Assembly (NCBI GenBank): GCA_012729815.1
Contig: JAAYCJ010000223.1
Coordinates: 1 to 45,427 of the forward strand
DNA length: 45,427 nucleotides
Origin: Phycisphaerae bacterium
GTDB taxonomy: Bacteria > Planctomycetota > Phycisphaerae > JAAYCJ01
Reading direction: 5' to 3'
The position numbers and the translations under genes were made by a program. The notes beneath the pieces are model-generated. The model was not told the origin of the DNA. It saw only the letters and a list, made by a program, of their open reading frames with translations, and ran no database searches. Of this stretch, positions 1 to 10,280 are shown piece after piece (the stretch's first letter is position 1; the number at the start of each line of letters is the position of its first letter).

Positions 1-2
1 AC

Positions 3-1265
3 GCGACCGTCGCCAAGCTGCTCGACGGGGCGACCCCGCTGCCGATCATCTCGGATTACGACATCAAGATCTACGCCTACAGGAAGGACGACCACGTCGT
101 TCTCGCCGCGTGGGATTCGCTGGATGATGATACGCAGGACCCGCTGCGGGTCGAAGTCCCGCTGGCCGAGGCCGAGGTCTGGACGATGACCGGGGCGGCG
201 GCGCCGCGCAAGCCCGGCGACGACGGCGTCGCTTTGATGACCATCAGCGCCAATCCATCCTACGCCATTCTCAATCCCGATGCGCTGCCTCGCCTGGTCG
301 ATCGGATCAACTCAGCCGTCATGAACCGCCGACCGGCGACGGTGGAGGTGGCGGCGCCAAGCCTGACCACGCTTTCGCTGTCGATCCGCAACCGCCTCAG
401 CGCCCCGTACGACGGATCGGTGGACCTCTGGCTGACGACCGCCGACGGCCACCGGACCGATCTGGCCGCCGGTCTGCCGGTCCATATGCCGGCGGGCGGC
501 AGCATGCCGCTGACGCTGACTCTTCAAGAGCCGCTGGGCCTTACCGGCAACGAGGTCGGAGTTGCGTTGACCGCGGCGGCGGGTGGATCTGCCGTCGAAA
601 TCCGAAAGCCCCTGGCCACGATCGCTCCCTGCCATCGCCGCCAAGCGACGCCGGGCGAATTCCTCGACGCGCCGCTGCCGCAAGACGCGGCCGACCTGAT
701 CGTCCTCGATCGTCGCGAACAGGTCCTCCCCGCCGACCCAACCATCGGCTGGAAATCGCCGGAAAACCTCAGCGCCCGCGCCCGCCTCTCGTGGGACGAG
801 CAGTACCTCTACTTCGCCGCCGACGTGACCGACGACGTGCACGCCCAGCAGGCCGTCGATGGCGATATCTGGCGCGGCGACTCGGTTCAGCTCGCCATCG
901 ACACCCGCAACGACGCCCAGCCCGGCCGGAACTACGATAATAACGACTACGAATACGGCTTGGCCCTCGGGTCCGAGGGCCGGCCGATTGTCTGGTGTTG
1001 GCAAGCGCCTCCCGGTGCGGCTGCCGGTCCGATTGAGAACTGCCCCGTCAGGATCGAGCGGATTGACGACCGCACGGTGTATCGCGCGGCGCTGCCGTGG
1101 TCGCGCCTGGCTCCGCTTCAGCCGAAGGCCGGAACCGTCTTCAATCTCAACTTCATCGTCGCCGACAACGACGGCCTTGGCCGGCGCTACTGGATCGGCC
1201 TTTCGCCCGGTATCGCCGAAGCCAAACTGCCCGATTGCTTCAGACGATTCGTCCTCGTCGAGTGA
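3..1265 (+). CDS. C-terminal part of a large protein with CBM9-like domain (5' truncated by window)
   Basis: The reading frame is open from base 3 with no stop, so this is the 3' part of a longer gene; the first in-frame ATG (186) is probably internal. The visible part ends in a module resembling carbohydrate-binding family 9/DOMON-type domains: LSWDEQYLYFAADVTDD, then DIWRGDSVQLAIDTRND, and a closing VYRAALPWSRL with NFIVADNDG. The same layout occurs at the N-terminus of the secreted GH42-like protein at 37397-40693. CBM9-type modules usually bind sugars on secreted glycosidases, so the missing N-terminal part is probably catalytic; that is inference. The gene is convergent with the glycosidase ending at 1359, and the 93-bp gap shows no convincing terminator. 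Confidence 0.8.
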   Translation, partial: ATVAKLLDGATPLPIISDYDIKIYAYRKDDHVVLAAWDSLDDDTQDPLRVEVPLAEAEVWTMTGAAAPRKPGDDGVALMTISANPSYAILNPDALPRLVDRINSAVMNRRPATVEVAAPSLTTLSLSIRNRLSAPYDGSVDLWLTTADGHRTDLAAGLPVHMPAGGSMPLTLTLQEPLGLTGNEVGVALTAAAGGSAVEIRKPLATIAPCHRRQATPGEFLDAPLPQDAADLIVLDRREQVLPADPTIGWKSPENLSARARLSWDEQYLYFAADVTDDVHAQQAVDGDIWRGDSVQLAIDTRNDAQPGRNYDNNDYEYGLALGSEGRPIVWCWQAPPGAAAGPIENCPVRIERIDDRTVYRAALPWSRLAPLQPKAGTVFNLNFIVADNDGLGRRYWIGLSPGIAEAKLPDCFRRFVLVE

Positions 1266-1358
1266 CGACCTGGTGGCCTGATGGAACGATATGGATAACG
1301 CGGTTAACGAAGAAGCCGCAGATCATCACGCTTCCGATGCCCGCGGTTTTCGTGTGGA

Positions 1359-4238
1359 TCAGAGCGGTGAGGGCTCGCCGCCTTCCTCGAGTTGGCCGTC
1401 GGTCAGGTAGAGGGGAAAGACGCTCAGACCGACCTCGCCGTCCGGACCGATCCGCACCGGTCGACCGAGCATGTCGTAACCTCGCCACTGGGGACCGATC
1501 CCGGGCACGGTGACGCGGCGGTTCTGCTCGTCCCACAGCACGACGGCTTGGCTGCCCGAGGGACGCTTGAAGCGGTACGCAGCGATCCGGTCGCCCAGCT
1601 CGAAAGTCCCCTCGAACGCGGCGCCTTCCAAAATGTCCGCCGCTGTGCGATAGGCCAGGTAGCAGGCGTGCATGCCGTTCTCGGCGTCGGCGCACCACTC
1701 GAAGTGGGTCGGGAAGTGTGGGGCGATCCACCGCAGTTGATCGTAGGTGTGGGCGACGATCAGCCCGCGGGCCAGCATGGCCGCCTGCACCCGCGCTCCG
1801 TCCTTGTGGATCGAGCGGTAGCAGCCGAACTCGCCGTTGGCGATCGACGTGGTCACGCCGTACCTCTCGAAGATCGACAGCAGCAGCGGCAGTCCGCCCA
1901 TGTCGGCGTAGGTCGGGTCCGGCTGCGGCCAGATGTAGTAGTGGTAGTCGTACACGTCGATCCAGCGGTCAAGGCCCAGCCGAAGCATTTCCTCCGCGTG
2001 AGGCAGGTCGAACGACGAGATCGACCCCATCCACAGCTTGGCCTCCGGGTCGGCCCGCCGCATCGCCCGGCTGACCAGTTCGTGAAGCCGCACGAGCTCC
2101 GCCGGCGTGAAGTCCCGCAGGTTCATTTCGTTGTCCAGCCGCCAGTAGCGGAAGTGCTCTTTGAATCGGCTGACCGTCTCGAAGACGTAGGTGTCGACGA
2201 CCCGGTCGATCTCCGGGCTGTCGATCGGGCCGAAGTCGAAGTAGTCGTTGATGATCAGGTGATCGGCCAGGTTCGGGTCGCCCGCAAACGGCGGAACCTC
2301 GGAGCCCTTGGTGAAGGCTCCAAGCTGCCCGATGATCTCGATGCCGAGTTGCCGGGCCCGGTCCACGCTCTCGAGACGCGGGTGCCGCGGCCAGGTCCGC
2401 TGATCGGCGGGCAGGTCGGCCCACTGGCGCGGGTCCACGTCGATCCACCACTTGTGCGCGCTGCCGATGTTCCAGCGGACCTTGGCCAGCGCCAACAGGC
2501 GCAGCAGGCTTTCGTTCTCCCGCGGATCGCGGCTGTTAAAGATGTAGTAGAAGCTGTGGGCGAACTTCGAATGGACGCCCGCCCGCGGGAGTGTCGGCGG
2601 ATCGACCACCACGATCATCTCCGGCTGCGGCTGGCAAACGAACCGCGTGCCCGAACGAATCTCGGTGTAGAGGGTATAGTGCCCGCGTGGCAGCTTGCCC
2701 AGGGGAACGCCGAAGCGGCCGGGCGAATCGGCGGTGAAGCTGACCTCCGTCCGGTCCCGCGCGATGCCGTTGCCGTCAAAATCGTGCAGCACCCAATGCA
2801 CGGTCGCCGCGTTTTCCTGATCGTCGAACCGTCGCTCGTTAAAGCCGTAGCGTTCCAGCCGCCGCAGGCCGTCCGTCAAACCCAGCGTGCCCGTCAGGTT
2901 TACGTCCTGGCCGGTCAGGTACGTGCTCCATTCGGCCGTCTCGAAGTTCAACTCGACCAGATCGCCCAACCGCCGACCGGGCGGCAACTCGCCGTCGAGC
3001 ATGTCGTGCGGGTTCATTGAGTAGAGCAGGTAACCGCTGGCGTTGGCTTGGGCGTACGCGCGGCCGGTGACCTGCCCGGTGATCACGTTGCCCTCGATAT
3101 CCAGGATGCGGCACTTGAACCACGTGCTCTCCTCGCCCCGCTCCTCCGCCGTGCGGTACTTGTTCTGAGGGAAGTAGAGCTTGGCGGTCAGGCGGTTGAC
3201 CCCCGGATGCAGCGTCATCGCCGTCCGCAGCGGCGGATCGGCATCCGTCCGCTGGAAGCCGCCGTCGGCGTTCACGCCGAGGATGGTCTGATCGGCGACC
3301 ACTGGATCGCCGTCGTGGAAGAGGTCCGCCGGCTGAGAGGAGTCAAAGTCGATCAGCACGTCCATCTGGCTCGGCACCTTCACGTAGAGGCTGGCGTACG
3401 CGCAGCCGGGACGTCCGACGGGCCAGTCGAACCATCCGCGCTTCTCGAAGGTCTCCGGCAGGTCCATCCGCACCACGTCGGTGGGGCTGACGTAGGGCTT
3501 CCACTCGACATGCGGCTTGCCGTCCAAGGCGTATTGGTCCCACTCCAGGCCGTCGATGGGCAGAAAATACTTCTCGTAGAACGGGGCGATCGAGGCCAAT
3601 CCGCCCATGCCGAACGTGCCCCCGACCAGCCAGCCGCGAATCCAGCCGTCTTCGCTGACCAGCGTCTTCGTCGCTTCAGTCGTCGAGGCCCCTTCGGCGG
3701 GTACGAACACCAGGCCCGCGATCAGGTACTGCACGGTCCGCGGCTGGCTGCCGGACACATGCCGCCAGGTCAGCGAATGCGTTCCCGGCTTGTCCACCGC
3801 CACCCGCTGAAGTTCGGTCCACTCCAGGTCCGAGGCCCCACCGGTGCCCTTCGCCGCCCAGATCGCCACCGGTTGGCCGTCCAGTCCGAGGACAAACCGG
3901 TCCTGTGTTTCGGCGCCTTTGGCCCATCCAGCCCCCACCCGCACCAGGACACGGTACTCACCCGCCTTGGCGAACTCGGCTGGAATGCCTTCAAGGCCTT
4001 CGCCCGACCCGTCCGTCATGAAGTTGACCCCGGCCTCCCAGTCCCAAAGCCGATCCACCGCCCCCTCGCCAAGCGCCTTGCGATCGATTTGCGAAACGAA
4101 AGGGACTTTGACCGCCGCCCCCCAGTCGGCAACGTCCGGTGGCATGCCGAGCCAATCCCTGGCCGGTTGGGTCTGGGCCGCTGTGAGTGACCCGCCCAGC
4201 AGAATGAGAACCGCCAACTCCGCCAGCAATCTACTCAA
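1359..4238 (-). CDS. Secreted clan GH-A-like glycoside hydrolase, 959 aa
   Basis: A signal peptide (MSRLLAELAVLILLGGSLTAA) is followed by about 500 residues of beta-rich, probably carbohydrate-binding sequence and a C-terminal TIM-barrel-like region. RLDNEMN near residue 701 matches the Asn-Glu acid/base motif of clan GH-A, and NGEFG near residue 800 is a good nucleophile candidate. A beta-sandwich tail (VVLWDEQNRRVTVPG) follows, as in GH39/GH5-like enzymes. The start is TTG at 4238, chosen because AGGAG lies just upstream and the nearby ATG frame stops after four codons. It is the last gene of cassette 1, 28 bp after the pseudopilin, and is probably co-transcribed with the regulator at 6041. 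Exact GH family and substrate are unknown. Confidence 0.85.
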   Translation of the reverse strand: MSRLLAELAVLILLGGSLTAAQTQPARDWLGMPPDVADWGAAVKVPFVSQIDRKALGEGAVDRLWDWEAGVNFMTDGSGEGLEGIPAEFAKAGEYRVLVRVGAGWAKGAETQDRFVLGLDGQPVAIWAAKGTGGASDLEWTELQRVAVDKPGTHSLTWRHVSGSQPRTVQYLIAGLVFVPAEGASTTEATKTLVSEDGWIRGWLVGGTFGMGGLASIAPFYEKYFLPIDGLEWDQYALDGKPHVEWKPYVSPTDVVRMDLPETFEKRGWFDWPVGRPGCAYASLYVKVPSQMDVLIDFDSSQPADLFHDGDPVVADQTILGVNADGGFQRTDADPPLRTAMTLHPGVNRLTAKLYFPQNKYRTAEERGEESTWFKCRILDIEGNVITGQVTGRAYAQANASGYLLYSMNPHDMLDGELPPGRRLGDLVELNFETAEWSTYLTGQDVNLTGTLGLTDGLRRLERYGFNERRFDDQENAATVHWVLHDFDGNGIARDRTEVSFTADSPGRFGVPLGKLPRGHYTLYTEIRSGTRFVCQPQPEMIVVVDPPTLPRAGVHSKFAHSFYYIFNSRDPRENESLLRLLALAKVRWNIGSAHKWWIDVDPRQWADLPADQRTWPRHPRLESVDRARQLGIEIIGQLGAFTKGSEVPPFAGDPNLADHLIINDYFDFGPIDSPEIDRVVDTYVFETVSRFKEHFRYWRLDNEMNLRDFTPAELVRLHELVSRAMRRADPEAKLWMGSISSFDLPHAEEMLRLGLDRWIDVYDYHYYIWPQPDPTYADMGGLPLLLSIFERYGVTTSIANGEFGCYRSIHKDGARVQAAMLARGLIVAHTYDQLRWIAPHFPTHFEWCADAENGMHACYLAYRTAADILEGAAFEGTFELGDRIAAYRFKRPSGSQAVVLWDEQNRRVTVPGIGPQWRGYDMLGRPVRIGPDGEVGLSVFPLYLTDGQLEEGGEPSPL

Positions 4239-4266
4239 GGCACATCTCCTGGAGGAAGCACGCGTT

Positions 4267-4935
4267 CTACGGCAAGAACCATCGCGAGGCGTTGGCTTCG
4301 AACTCTTCCGGCGTGGTGGTCCACGCGTGGCCGTCGCCGAAGAGCATGTTGGTCTGCGCCGCCCCGGTCCCGTGCCGCCCGGTCATGTGGATATGTGATG
4401 AAGACGGATAGACGTATTCATACGCGTCGTTGCTCGGGTTGTAGAAATCGCAGAGCAGAAAGAAACTTGACGGGTCCGACAGTTCCGAGAAGCGAAGCTT
4501 GCGGACGCCCCAGCTTGCGCCGTCGCAGCCGCTGACCACGAAGGCGTTGTCGCCGTAGCTGCACGCTTGCCACCACGGAAGCGTCTTGAGCGGCGACACA
4601 TGCTTGGGACACCCGTAGATCGCCAGCGGATCGTTGGTGTGGCCGTATCCGGGCATCATCAGCCCAGCGTACTCCAGCGACCGCTGCCAGCCCCGCGTGT
4701 GATGCTCCACCGAACCGGGAATGTGCTCGCCGTATTCCATGCCGTACTGGGCGAACCGCACGCCCAACTGCCGAAGCGACGAGAGGCACTGCGTCGTCTT
4801 GCCCGCCTCCCGCGCCGCCGACAGCGCCGGCAGCAAAATCGCCACCAGCACGGCAATGATCGCCACCACGACCAGAAGTTCGATGAGGGTGAACCCGGGC
4901 CTATCGCTACGCATTGTCTTTGTGTCTGCGATCAT
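4267..4935 (-). CDS. Pseudopilin with prepilin-type N-terminal methylation motif (cassette 1)
   Basis: The chosen start at 4935 gives [14 protein letters not shown] followed by FTLIELL, a type II/IV prepilin leader cut after Gly, then a hydrophobic helix ([17 protein letters not shown]). The C-terminal part has Cys residues and ends LFGDGHAW, related to the H-X9-DG tail of planctomycete pseudopilins, although here the His-to-DG spacing is 12 residues. The ATG overlaps the TGA of the upstream regulator (ATGA at 4932-4935) and lacks a strong Shine-Dalgarno of its own, which indicates translational coupling. A frame extension to 5007 exists but would overlap the regulator by about 75 bp. Such proteins normally assemble into pseudopili or stay as envelope proteins after prepilin peptidase processing; the specific role is unknown. 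Confidence 0.88.
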   Translation of the reverse strand: MIADTKTMRSDRPGFTLIELLVVVAIIAVLVAILLPALSAAREAGKTTQCLSSLRQLGVRFAQYGMEYGEHIPGSVEHHTRGWQRSLEYAGLMMPGYGHTNDPLAIYGCPKHVSPLKTLPWWQACSYGDNAFVVSGCDGASWGVRKLRFSELSDPSSFFLLCDFYNPSNDAYEYVYPSSSHIHMTGRHGTGAAQTNMLFGDGHAWTTTPEEFEANASRWFLP

Positions 4936-6041
4936 GACTTGTCCGGTATTACGAGCCGAGGGGGTATCAGCACGTGCTTCTGTGCTCGGTCCACGTTCGC
5001 ATCGCAAAACAACAGCTCAGCCGCGGTGCGGGCCGCCTCGTCGTACGGCTGAAACGTGTGCGGGATGTGGGCCAGTTCGGGATTGTCGCCCATGTTGTTG
5101 CCGACCATCGCGATATCGCGCCCGACGGTCAGACCAAGCTCCCGCAACGCCCGGTAAATCCCGTAGGCGGTGGAGAAGGTCGGGGTCGCCACCGCGGTGA
5201 ACCGATTCGGCGTTTCCCGCAGCATCCGCACGACCGCCTCGCGGGCCGGATCGGCTGAGGATTCCACCGGCACGTTCACCTCCAGCCGCTGGTCGCAGGC
5301 CACGCCATAGTCGGCCAGGGCCTGGAGATACCCGCGGTGCGACTCGTCGCCCGAGGTGCTGTAGGTGTGGGCTGAGACGTAGCAGATCCGCCGGTGGCCC
5401 GAGACGATCAGGTGCTCGGCGGCCAGGTAGCCCACCCTGAATTTGTCCACCATCGCCGCCGGAGCGTCGCAGCCGGCCACGTACTGGTCGATCAGCACCA
5501 CCCTCCGGCCCGCTTCCATCAGTCGATTGATCGCCGCTGCGTACCTGCGGTCGTAGACGTTCCCGTACACCGGGCAGGTCAGGATGCCCGTCAACTCCTC
5601 CTGCCCGATCGCTTCCAGCATTTCCCGCTCGCGTTCCGCGCTGAGCAGGGCGTTGCGCACCCAGCACTGGAAGCCTCGCTGCGAAGCCGCCTGCTCGACC
5701 CCTCGCAGGATGGCCAGGTGCATCGGAATCTCCATGTCCGGCATGATCAGTCCGATCACCTTGGGTCCCACCATCCGCCGGCGGTCCAACTCCACCTGCC
5801 GGCGGATAAACGTGCCCCGGCCCTGGTGGCGGACCACGAACCCTTCCTTTTCCAGGTCCATCATCGCACGTCGGACGGTGATGCGATCCACCTGGAAGAC
5901 CTCGGCGAGTTTGCGTTCGGGAGACAGGCGATCGCCCACCTTCATCCGTGCGATCTGGCGCTTCAGGTCCTCGCGAACCCGTTCGTAGAGCGGCAGATCC
6001 GCCTTCAGAGACGCTTCCGTGGTTTCCGGCAGATCAGTCAT
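4932..6041 (-). CDS. GntR-HTH / LacI-type sensor transcriptional regulator (cassette 1)
   Basis: Residues 15-85 form a GntR winged helix ([50 protein letters not shown]). Residues 95-369 resemble the periplasmic-binding-protein sensor of LacI-family regulators ([66 protein letters not shown]). This is the AraR-like GntR/PBP hybrid architecture, which typically senses a sugar and represses nearby catabolic genes. It is closely similar to the regulator at 9142-10251 over its whole length, so the two are recent paralogs. It opens cassette 1, and AGGAT precedes the ATG. The promoter overlaps a direct repeat (6079-6096) that may be its own operator. Confidence 0.92.
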   Translation of the reverse strand: MTDLPETTEASLKADLPLYERVREDLKRQIARMKVGDRLSPERKLAEVFQVDRITVRRAMMDLEKEGFVVRHQGRGTFIRRQVELDRRRMVGPKVIGLIMPDMEIPMHLAILRGVEQAASQRGFQCWVRNALLSAEREREMLEAIGQEELTGILTCPVYGNVYDRRYAAAINRLMEAGRRVVLIDQYVAGCDAPAAMVDKFRVGYLAAEHLIVSGHRRICYVSAHTYSTSGDESHRGYLQALADYGVACDQRLEVNVPVESSADPAREAVVRMLRETPNRFTAVATPTFSTAYGIYRALRELGLTVGRDIAMVGNNMGDNPELAHIPHTFQPYDEAARTAAELLFCDANVDRAQKHVLIPPRLVIPDKS

Positions 6042-6078
6042 GGCGAATCCTGTGTGCCTGGGGCAACAACTACACCAT

Positions 6079-6108
6079 CAATGTACTACCAATGTAGCCC
6101 ATTTGCAA
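6079..6108 (-). promoter_or_regulatory. Candidate promoter and direct-repeat operator of cassette 1 regulator
   Basis: On the minus strand, TTGCAA (6103-6108), a 17-bp spacer and TACATT (6080-6085) form a sigma70-like promoter upstream of the ATG at 6041. The heptamer TACATTG occurs twice 11 bp apart (6079-6085 and 6090-6096), one copy overlapping the -10. Same-face half-sites of this kind could bind the regulator. No binding data are available. Confidence 0.45.
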
Positions 6109-6143
6109 GAAAAAAACGCCGTACCGTCAGGGGTATCGGCGTT
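6106..6143 (-). terminator. Rho-independent terminator of cassette 2
   Basis: On the minus strand, just after the beta-helix stop codon, AACGCCGATACC pairs with GGTACGGCGTT (11 bp with one bulged A, loop CCTGAC), followed directly by a run of T residues. This is a canonical intrinsic terminator. It separates cassette 2 from the promoter of cassette 1. Confidence 0.85.
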
Positions 6144-6165
6144 GGCCGGCCATGCGATCACCGGG

Positions 6166-8364
6166 TCAGAAGCTGGGCGGCCACAGCCAAAGACGCTGGG
6201 ACTGAAGCGATGCGGTCCCAAAAGGTCCGGCGGGGACCTTTCCATCCGGCGGGGTTTGCCCAAAGAAATCTTCCGTGGCGTCGGCGACGGGGTCCACCAG
6301 TACGTCTTGCCAGCCCGGATCGCGGAACTCGATCTTGTACTGTGGATCGAGGCCCTCGACGGTGGAGCCCTGTTCTGGATACCGGGCGGGATCCTCGCTG
6401 GGAATGCGGGTGGTTACCTCCCAGAGCCGCGGAAGCCCCAACTCCATCGCGCGGGCCGCCGGGCCACCGAACGCGGCGGCGAACGTTTCGAGATTGCAGC
6501 ACCCGCGAGGCCACGCATCCACGGTCCGCCACTGGTCGAAATCGGGCCACAGGGCCTTGGCGACGCCCGCCTCGTCCAGCCACGCCTTCGCCAGGTTGGC
6601 CATCTCTTCCGGAGAAGGGGCGTCGTTGGCATTACCGGAGAGCTGGAACAGTTGGCCCGGTTCGACCACGTTTCCGTCGATGCGGTTGGCTTTGCGCTCG
6701 GTCTCTTCCTTGGGTATGGGGAAACGAATCGCCCCCCGCTGATTGCCGACGAATACGTTGTTCCGCACTTCGCAGCCGGTCGGCCGGACGAACCGCCTGC
6801 CGAAGAACTGGCCGCGGGTGCCAGCGTAATCGACAATGCAGCCCCACCGGCCGTTGTACATCGAGAGGTTGTGGACGAACCGCACCGTCACCGAACAACG
6901 GCTTGAAAGCCCGTCGATCCGGTTGAACGCGACCACGTTGTGATCGATCAGGATCGGCGGACCGGCGTTGATCTCCAGGTCGATTCCAACGTCATTGCCG
7001 AGAACCAGGTTGCCGGTGATCCGTGCCGCTTCGTTGGTGTTGTCCAGCCAGATTCCCGAGCCGCTGCCGGCTTGGTCGCGGATCAGGTTGCGAGCGATCC
7101 TCGCCCGCCGTGTCACGTGCAGCTTGATCGCCGCCGCCTCCACCCACTCCAGGTCGGGATTCTCGCTGGGCGTCAGCCGCCGCCGGTTGTTCCGCTCAAA
7201 TGTGTTGCCTTCGATGAGTAGGTCATCGGCCTTCACCGCGATCAGACCGCTCAGGCTGTTGTCGCAAATGCGGTTGTTACGCACCACGTGGCTGTGCGAA
7301 GGCGCGGGCGCCTCGACGTAGTTGTATTCCGGCGGCCACGGGCCCTCCGGCAGTTTCGTCTCGTGGACCGGTCTGGCTCGTTCATCGGCCCACGGCCCTT
7401 CGTCGATGTCCTGGTTCTGCAGAACCCGCCAATGGGCGACGACCTCGGACCCGACGTCGAGACCGGCCGTGGCGGCATGGCGGATGACGTTGTCCTCGAT
7501 GATCCAGTGATGCCCGCTGCGGGTCGAGACCATCCCGGCCTGCGGGAACGGAGCTTGGTTGGCTGCATGCTCGATGATGAAACCTTCAAGGCGAATGTAA
7601 CCCAGGCCGCGCCGTTCCGGAGCGAAGACCGCGGGACGCACCGTCACTTCCACCGGACCCTTGGTCCACGAGAGGAAGTTGACCACCAGCGTCTTACCGT
7701 CGTCCGCGGCGCACCAGGAGCCGGGAGTGGCTTTGACCTGGTCCGTGGTGCGGACCTGGCGCATCGGCCGGCCGCGGACGAACACCTCGCCGACCACCAG
7801 TTCCGGGAAACCCGCCCGATTGGGGTCGCGCGGGGCCATCCGTTCCTCGGCGGTCAAGTAGGGACCGATCCGGACCGGCGTGTTGAAGGGGTTGTATCGT
7901 TGCGGTTGGCCGTTATCGTCAGCCAGTCGCGGATGGGGCTCGAACAGATCCTCCGGCAGGTTCGCCCGCACCACGTGTTCCCACCGCGGCTGGTTCGGCT
8001 CGACCGGTTCCCACGGCGGATCGAAGACCTCGGAGCCCGAGATGACCACCCGCTCGCCCTCAGCGGCCTGGTAGGCGATCATCCGATCCGGCCCGTCGCC
8101 TCCGCGGGCCGGCTGGACCCACTCGCGGTATACGCCTTCATGCACCAGCACCGTATCGCCCGGCTGGGCGAGCTGGGCGGCCTGTCCGATAGTTCGCAGG
8201 GGTGTCTGCGCCGTGCCGTCGTTCTCGTCCGAGGCTTCGGCGGTCTGGGCGACGTGCCAGACCCGCCTCTGAGCGGTTTGCGTCGCGGCATCGCCGCAAG
8301 CCGTTCCGAATCCCGCCAGCACCATCGCCACAAACCGCACCGCCACAGCGTTGAAAGGTCTCAT
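6166..8364 (-). CDS. Secreted right-handed parallel beta-helix protein (pectate lyase-like fold)
   Basis: The start at 8364 gives a signal peptide (MRPFNAVAVRFVAMVLAGFG). Next comes the domain opening TPLRTIGQAAQLAQPGDTVLVHEGVYREWV, typical of parallel beta-helix repeat proteins. Between roughly residues 220 and 500 there are many short coils ending in N/D-rich turns, such as HWIIEDNVIRH, SHVVRNNRICDNSLSGL, DLLIEGNTFERNN, ARIARNLIRD and ARITGNLVLGNDVG. About 730 residues is normal for large family members, which include polysaccharide lyases, epimerases and glycosidases. Catalytic residues cannot be placed by eye. A longer frame to 8478 would overlap the upstream pseudopilin and lose the signal peptide. 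It is the last gene of cassette 2, ending at the terminator at 6106-6143. Confidence 0.85.
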   Translation of the reverse strand: MRPFNAVAVRFVAMVLAGFGTACGDAATQTAQRRVWHVAQTAEASDENDGTAQTPLRTIGQAAQLAQPGDTVLVHEGVYREWVQPARGGDGPDRMIAYQAAEGERVVISGSEVFDPPWEPVEPNQPRWEHVVRANLPEDLFEPHPRLADDNGQPQRYNPFNTPVRIGPYLTAEERMAPRDPNRAGFPELVVGEVFVRGRPMRQVRTTDQVKATPGSWCAADDGKTLVVNFLSWTKGPVEVTVRPAVFAPERRGLGYIRLEGFIIEHAANQAPFPQAGMVSTRSGHHWIIEDNVIRHAATAGLDVGSEVVAHWRVLQNQDIDEGPWADERARPVHETKLPEGPWPPEYNYVEAPAPSHSHVVRNNRICDNSLSGLIAVKADDLLIEGNTFERNNRRRLTPSENPDLEWVEAAAIKLHVTRRARIARNLIRDQAGSGSGIWLDNTNEAARITGNLVLGNDVGIDLEINAGPPILIDHNVVAFNRIDGLSSRCSVTVRFVHNLSMYNGRWGCIVDYAGTRGQFFGRRFVRPTGCEVRNNVFVGNQRGAIRFPIPKEETERKANRIDGNVVEPGQLFQLSGNANDAPSPEEMANLAKAWLDEAGVAKALWPDFDQWRTVDAWPRGCCNLETFAAAFGGPAARAMELGLPRLWEVTTRIPSEDPARYPEQGSTVEGLDPQYKIEFRDPGWQDVLVDPVADATEDFFGQTPPDGKVPAGPFGTASLQSQRLWLWPPSF

Positions 8365-8401
8365 GCTCAGAGGGTCTCCCGTCCGCTTCGGACGACAGGG
8401 G

Positions 8402-9145
8402 TTACTTTTCGAATTGCCAGTAGTACGCGCTGTTGCTGTAGATGTCTTCCTGCGGCAGGCGGGCGACGTGCCCATCAAGCCAGAAGAAGCCCGCCGTCCC
8501 GGAATGCCGCGGCTGGGGAATGTAGAGCGGCGCCTGGGCGGGGCTCCAGTTGATCACGTAGGACGCGTCCCGGTCCGCTCCGCCGCTGTCGCCGAAGGCC
8601 AGCGTGTCCGACGGCAAGGCGCAACGGCTGAGCTTCTCGAATTGGTAGTAGTTGTTCCACCAGTGGCCGAGCCACACGTAGTTCCACCCATAGTGCGGCT
8701 GGTAGCGGTAGTTCGCCGGAACCGTTTCCGTCGGGCACTCCAGGATCGAGCCCTTGGCGCTGAGCGTCCCATCCGCAACGGTGTCCAGATAGCCGCGCTG
8801 AACCCACGTCTCGCACCAGGTGTACGGGCCGTCGTAGGGGCCGGCGGGCAGACTATAACCCGGTCCCACCGCGGCCGCGCCGTAGTTGCTGGGGATGCCG
8901 TCGCAGAGCATGTAGCCGCCGTATTCCTCCGTCCAGCGGAACAGCGTCACCCCGATCTGGCGAAGGTTGCTGCAGCATACCGCTGCCCGGGCCTGCTCCC
9001 GCGCCGAGGTCAGGGCCGGCAGCAGCATCGCCACCAGCACGGCGATGATCGCGACCACCACCAGCAGCTCGATGAGGGTAAACGCTCGAAACGCCGGCGC
9101 CGCCTTCCGAGGCACGATGACCGCGGATCTGTGACTGGTCTTCAT
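8402..9145 (-). CDS. Pseudopilin with H-X9-DG tail (cassette 2)
   Basis: The leader [21 protein letters not shown] precedes FTLIELL and a hydrophobic segment ([17 protein letters not shown]), then [19 protein letters not shown], the usual start of the planctomycete pseudopilin globular part. Residue -1 before Phe is Ala rather than Gly, which is tolerated less often by prepilin peptidases. The C-terminus contains [15 protein letters not shown], an exact H-X9-DG motif. The ATG overlaps the TGA of the regulator (ATGA at 9142-9145), as in cassette 1. The secreted beta-helix protein follows 37 bp downstream. Confidence 0.9.
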   Translation of the reverse strand: MKTSHRSAVIVPRKAAPAFRAFTLIELLVVVAIIAVLVAMLLPALTSAREQARAAVCCSNLRQIGVTLFRWTEEYGGYMLCDGIPSNYGAAAVGPGYSLPAGPYDGPYTWCETWVQRGYLDTVADGTLSAKGSILECPTETVPANYRYQPHYGWNYVWLGHWWNNYYQFEKLSRCALPSDTLAFGDSGGADRDASYVINWSPAQAPLYIPQPRHSGTAGFFWLDGHVARLPQEDIYSNSAYYWQFEK

Positions 9146-10251
9146 AGGTTCTGCCCCATCACCATCGTCGGTTGGATCAGGACGTGCTTTCGATGCCCGT
9201 CCCGCGCGTCGTCCAGCAGAAGCTCCACCGCCGCCCTGGCCTCCTGGTCATGCGGCTGGTGGGTGTGCGGGATGTGGGCGAACTCCGGATTATCGGTCAT
9301 GTTGTCGCCGACCAGGGCAATATCCCGGCCGACGGTCAGGCCCAGGTCGCGCAGGGCCAGGCAAATCCCGTAGGCCATCGCGAAATGCGGCGTGGCCACC
9401 GCCGTGAACGCCCGCGGCGACTCCCTGAGCAGATCCCGCACCGCCTCGCGGACCGGCTCAGCCGAACATCGCCCATCCACGTTGATCTCCAGTTCCGGAT
9501 GAAACGCCACGCCGTAATCGTCCAAAGCCTGGCGGTAGCCCCGGTAGCACTTATCCCCAGCCGGTGAGTAGGTATGACTCGAAACATAGCCGATCCGGTG
9601 GTGCCCCTGCATGACCAGGTGCTCCGCGGCCAGGTAGCCCACCCGGAATTTATCGATGCACGCCGTCGGAGCGTCAATCTGCGGGATGTACTCGTCCATC
9701 AGCACGACCCGCTTGCCGTCGGCGATCAGCCGGCCCAGCAGCCTTACGTACTCGGGATCGGCGACGTTCTCAAAGAACGGGCAGGTGATGATGCCGGTCA
9801 GCTCCTCATGGCTGATGGCGTCGAGAATCGCCAGCCCCCGCCGGGCGTCCAGCATGGCGTTGCGAACCCAGCACTGATAGCCCCGCTGCGAAGCCGCCTC
9901 CTCAACCCCCCGCAGCATGGCCAGGTGCATCGGGATCTCCATGTCCGGCATGATCAATCCGATCACCTTCGGCCCCACCAGGCGGGTTTGGTCGATCGTC
10001 CGAAGCTTGCGGATAAACGTGCCCCGGCCCTGGTGACGGACCACGAAACCTTCCTGCTCCAGGTCCGTCATCGCCCGCCGAACGGTGGCCCGGTCCACCC
10101 CGTACCGCTCAGCCAGGGCCCGCTCGGGCTCCAGCTTCTCGCCGCCCCGCATCCGCGAGATCCGACGCCTCAGGTCTTCACGCACCCGCACGTGCAACAG
10201 CGGGCTGTCGCTTGCGGTATCCAGCACGTCACGACGGTCATTCTCGTTCAT
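9142..10251 (-). CDS. GntR-HTH / LacI-type sensor transcriptional regulator (cassette 2)
   Basis: An N-terminal GntR winged helix ([59 protein letters not shown]) is followed by a LacI-type ligand-binding domain ([71 protein letters not shown]). It is nearly collinear with the regulator at 4932-6041. The start is ATG at 10251 with AAGGG five bases upstream; a GTG two codons earlier (10257) is possible. It is predicted to sense a sugar or sugar acid and to control the pseudopilin and beta-helix gene behind it, and probably itself. Confidence 0.92.
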   Translation of the reverse strand: MNENDRRDVLDTASDSPLLHVRVREDLRRRISRMRGGEKLEPERALAERYGVDRATVRRAMTDLEQEGFVVRHQGRGTFIRKLRTIDQTRLVGPKVIGLIMPDMEIPMHLAMLRGVEEAASQRGYQCWVRNAMLDARRGLAILDAISHEELTGIITCPFFENVADPEYVRLLGRLIADGKRVVLMDEYIPQIDAPTACIDKFRVGYLAAEHLVMQGHHRIGYVSSHTYSPAGDKCYRGYRQALDDYGVAFHPELEINVDGRCSAEPVREAVRDLLRESPRAFTAVATPHFAMAYGICLALRDLGLTVGRDIALVGDNMTDNPEFAHIPHTHQPHDQEARAAVELLLDDARDGHRKHVLIQPTMVMGQNL

Positions 10252-10280
10252 GCTCACCCTTCACACACACTTCATATCGC

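Noticed and set aside
1392-3020. A 542-codon plus-strand frame opposite the GH-A-like glycosidase
   Set aside because: Antisense to a gene with signal peptide and catalytic motifs; low-complexity V/R/Q/P composition typical of GC-rich antisense frames.
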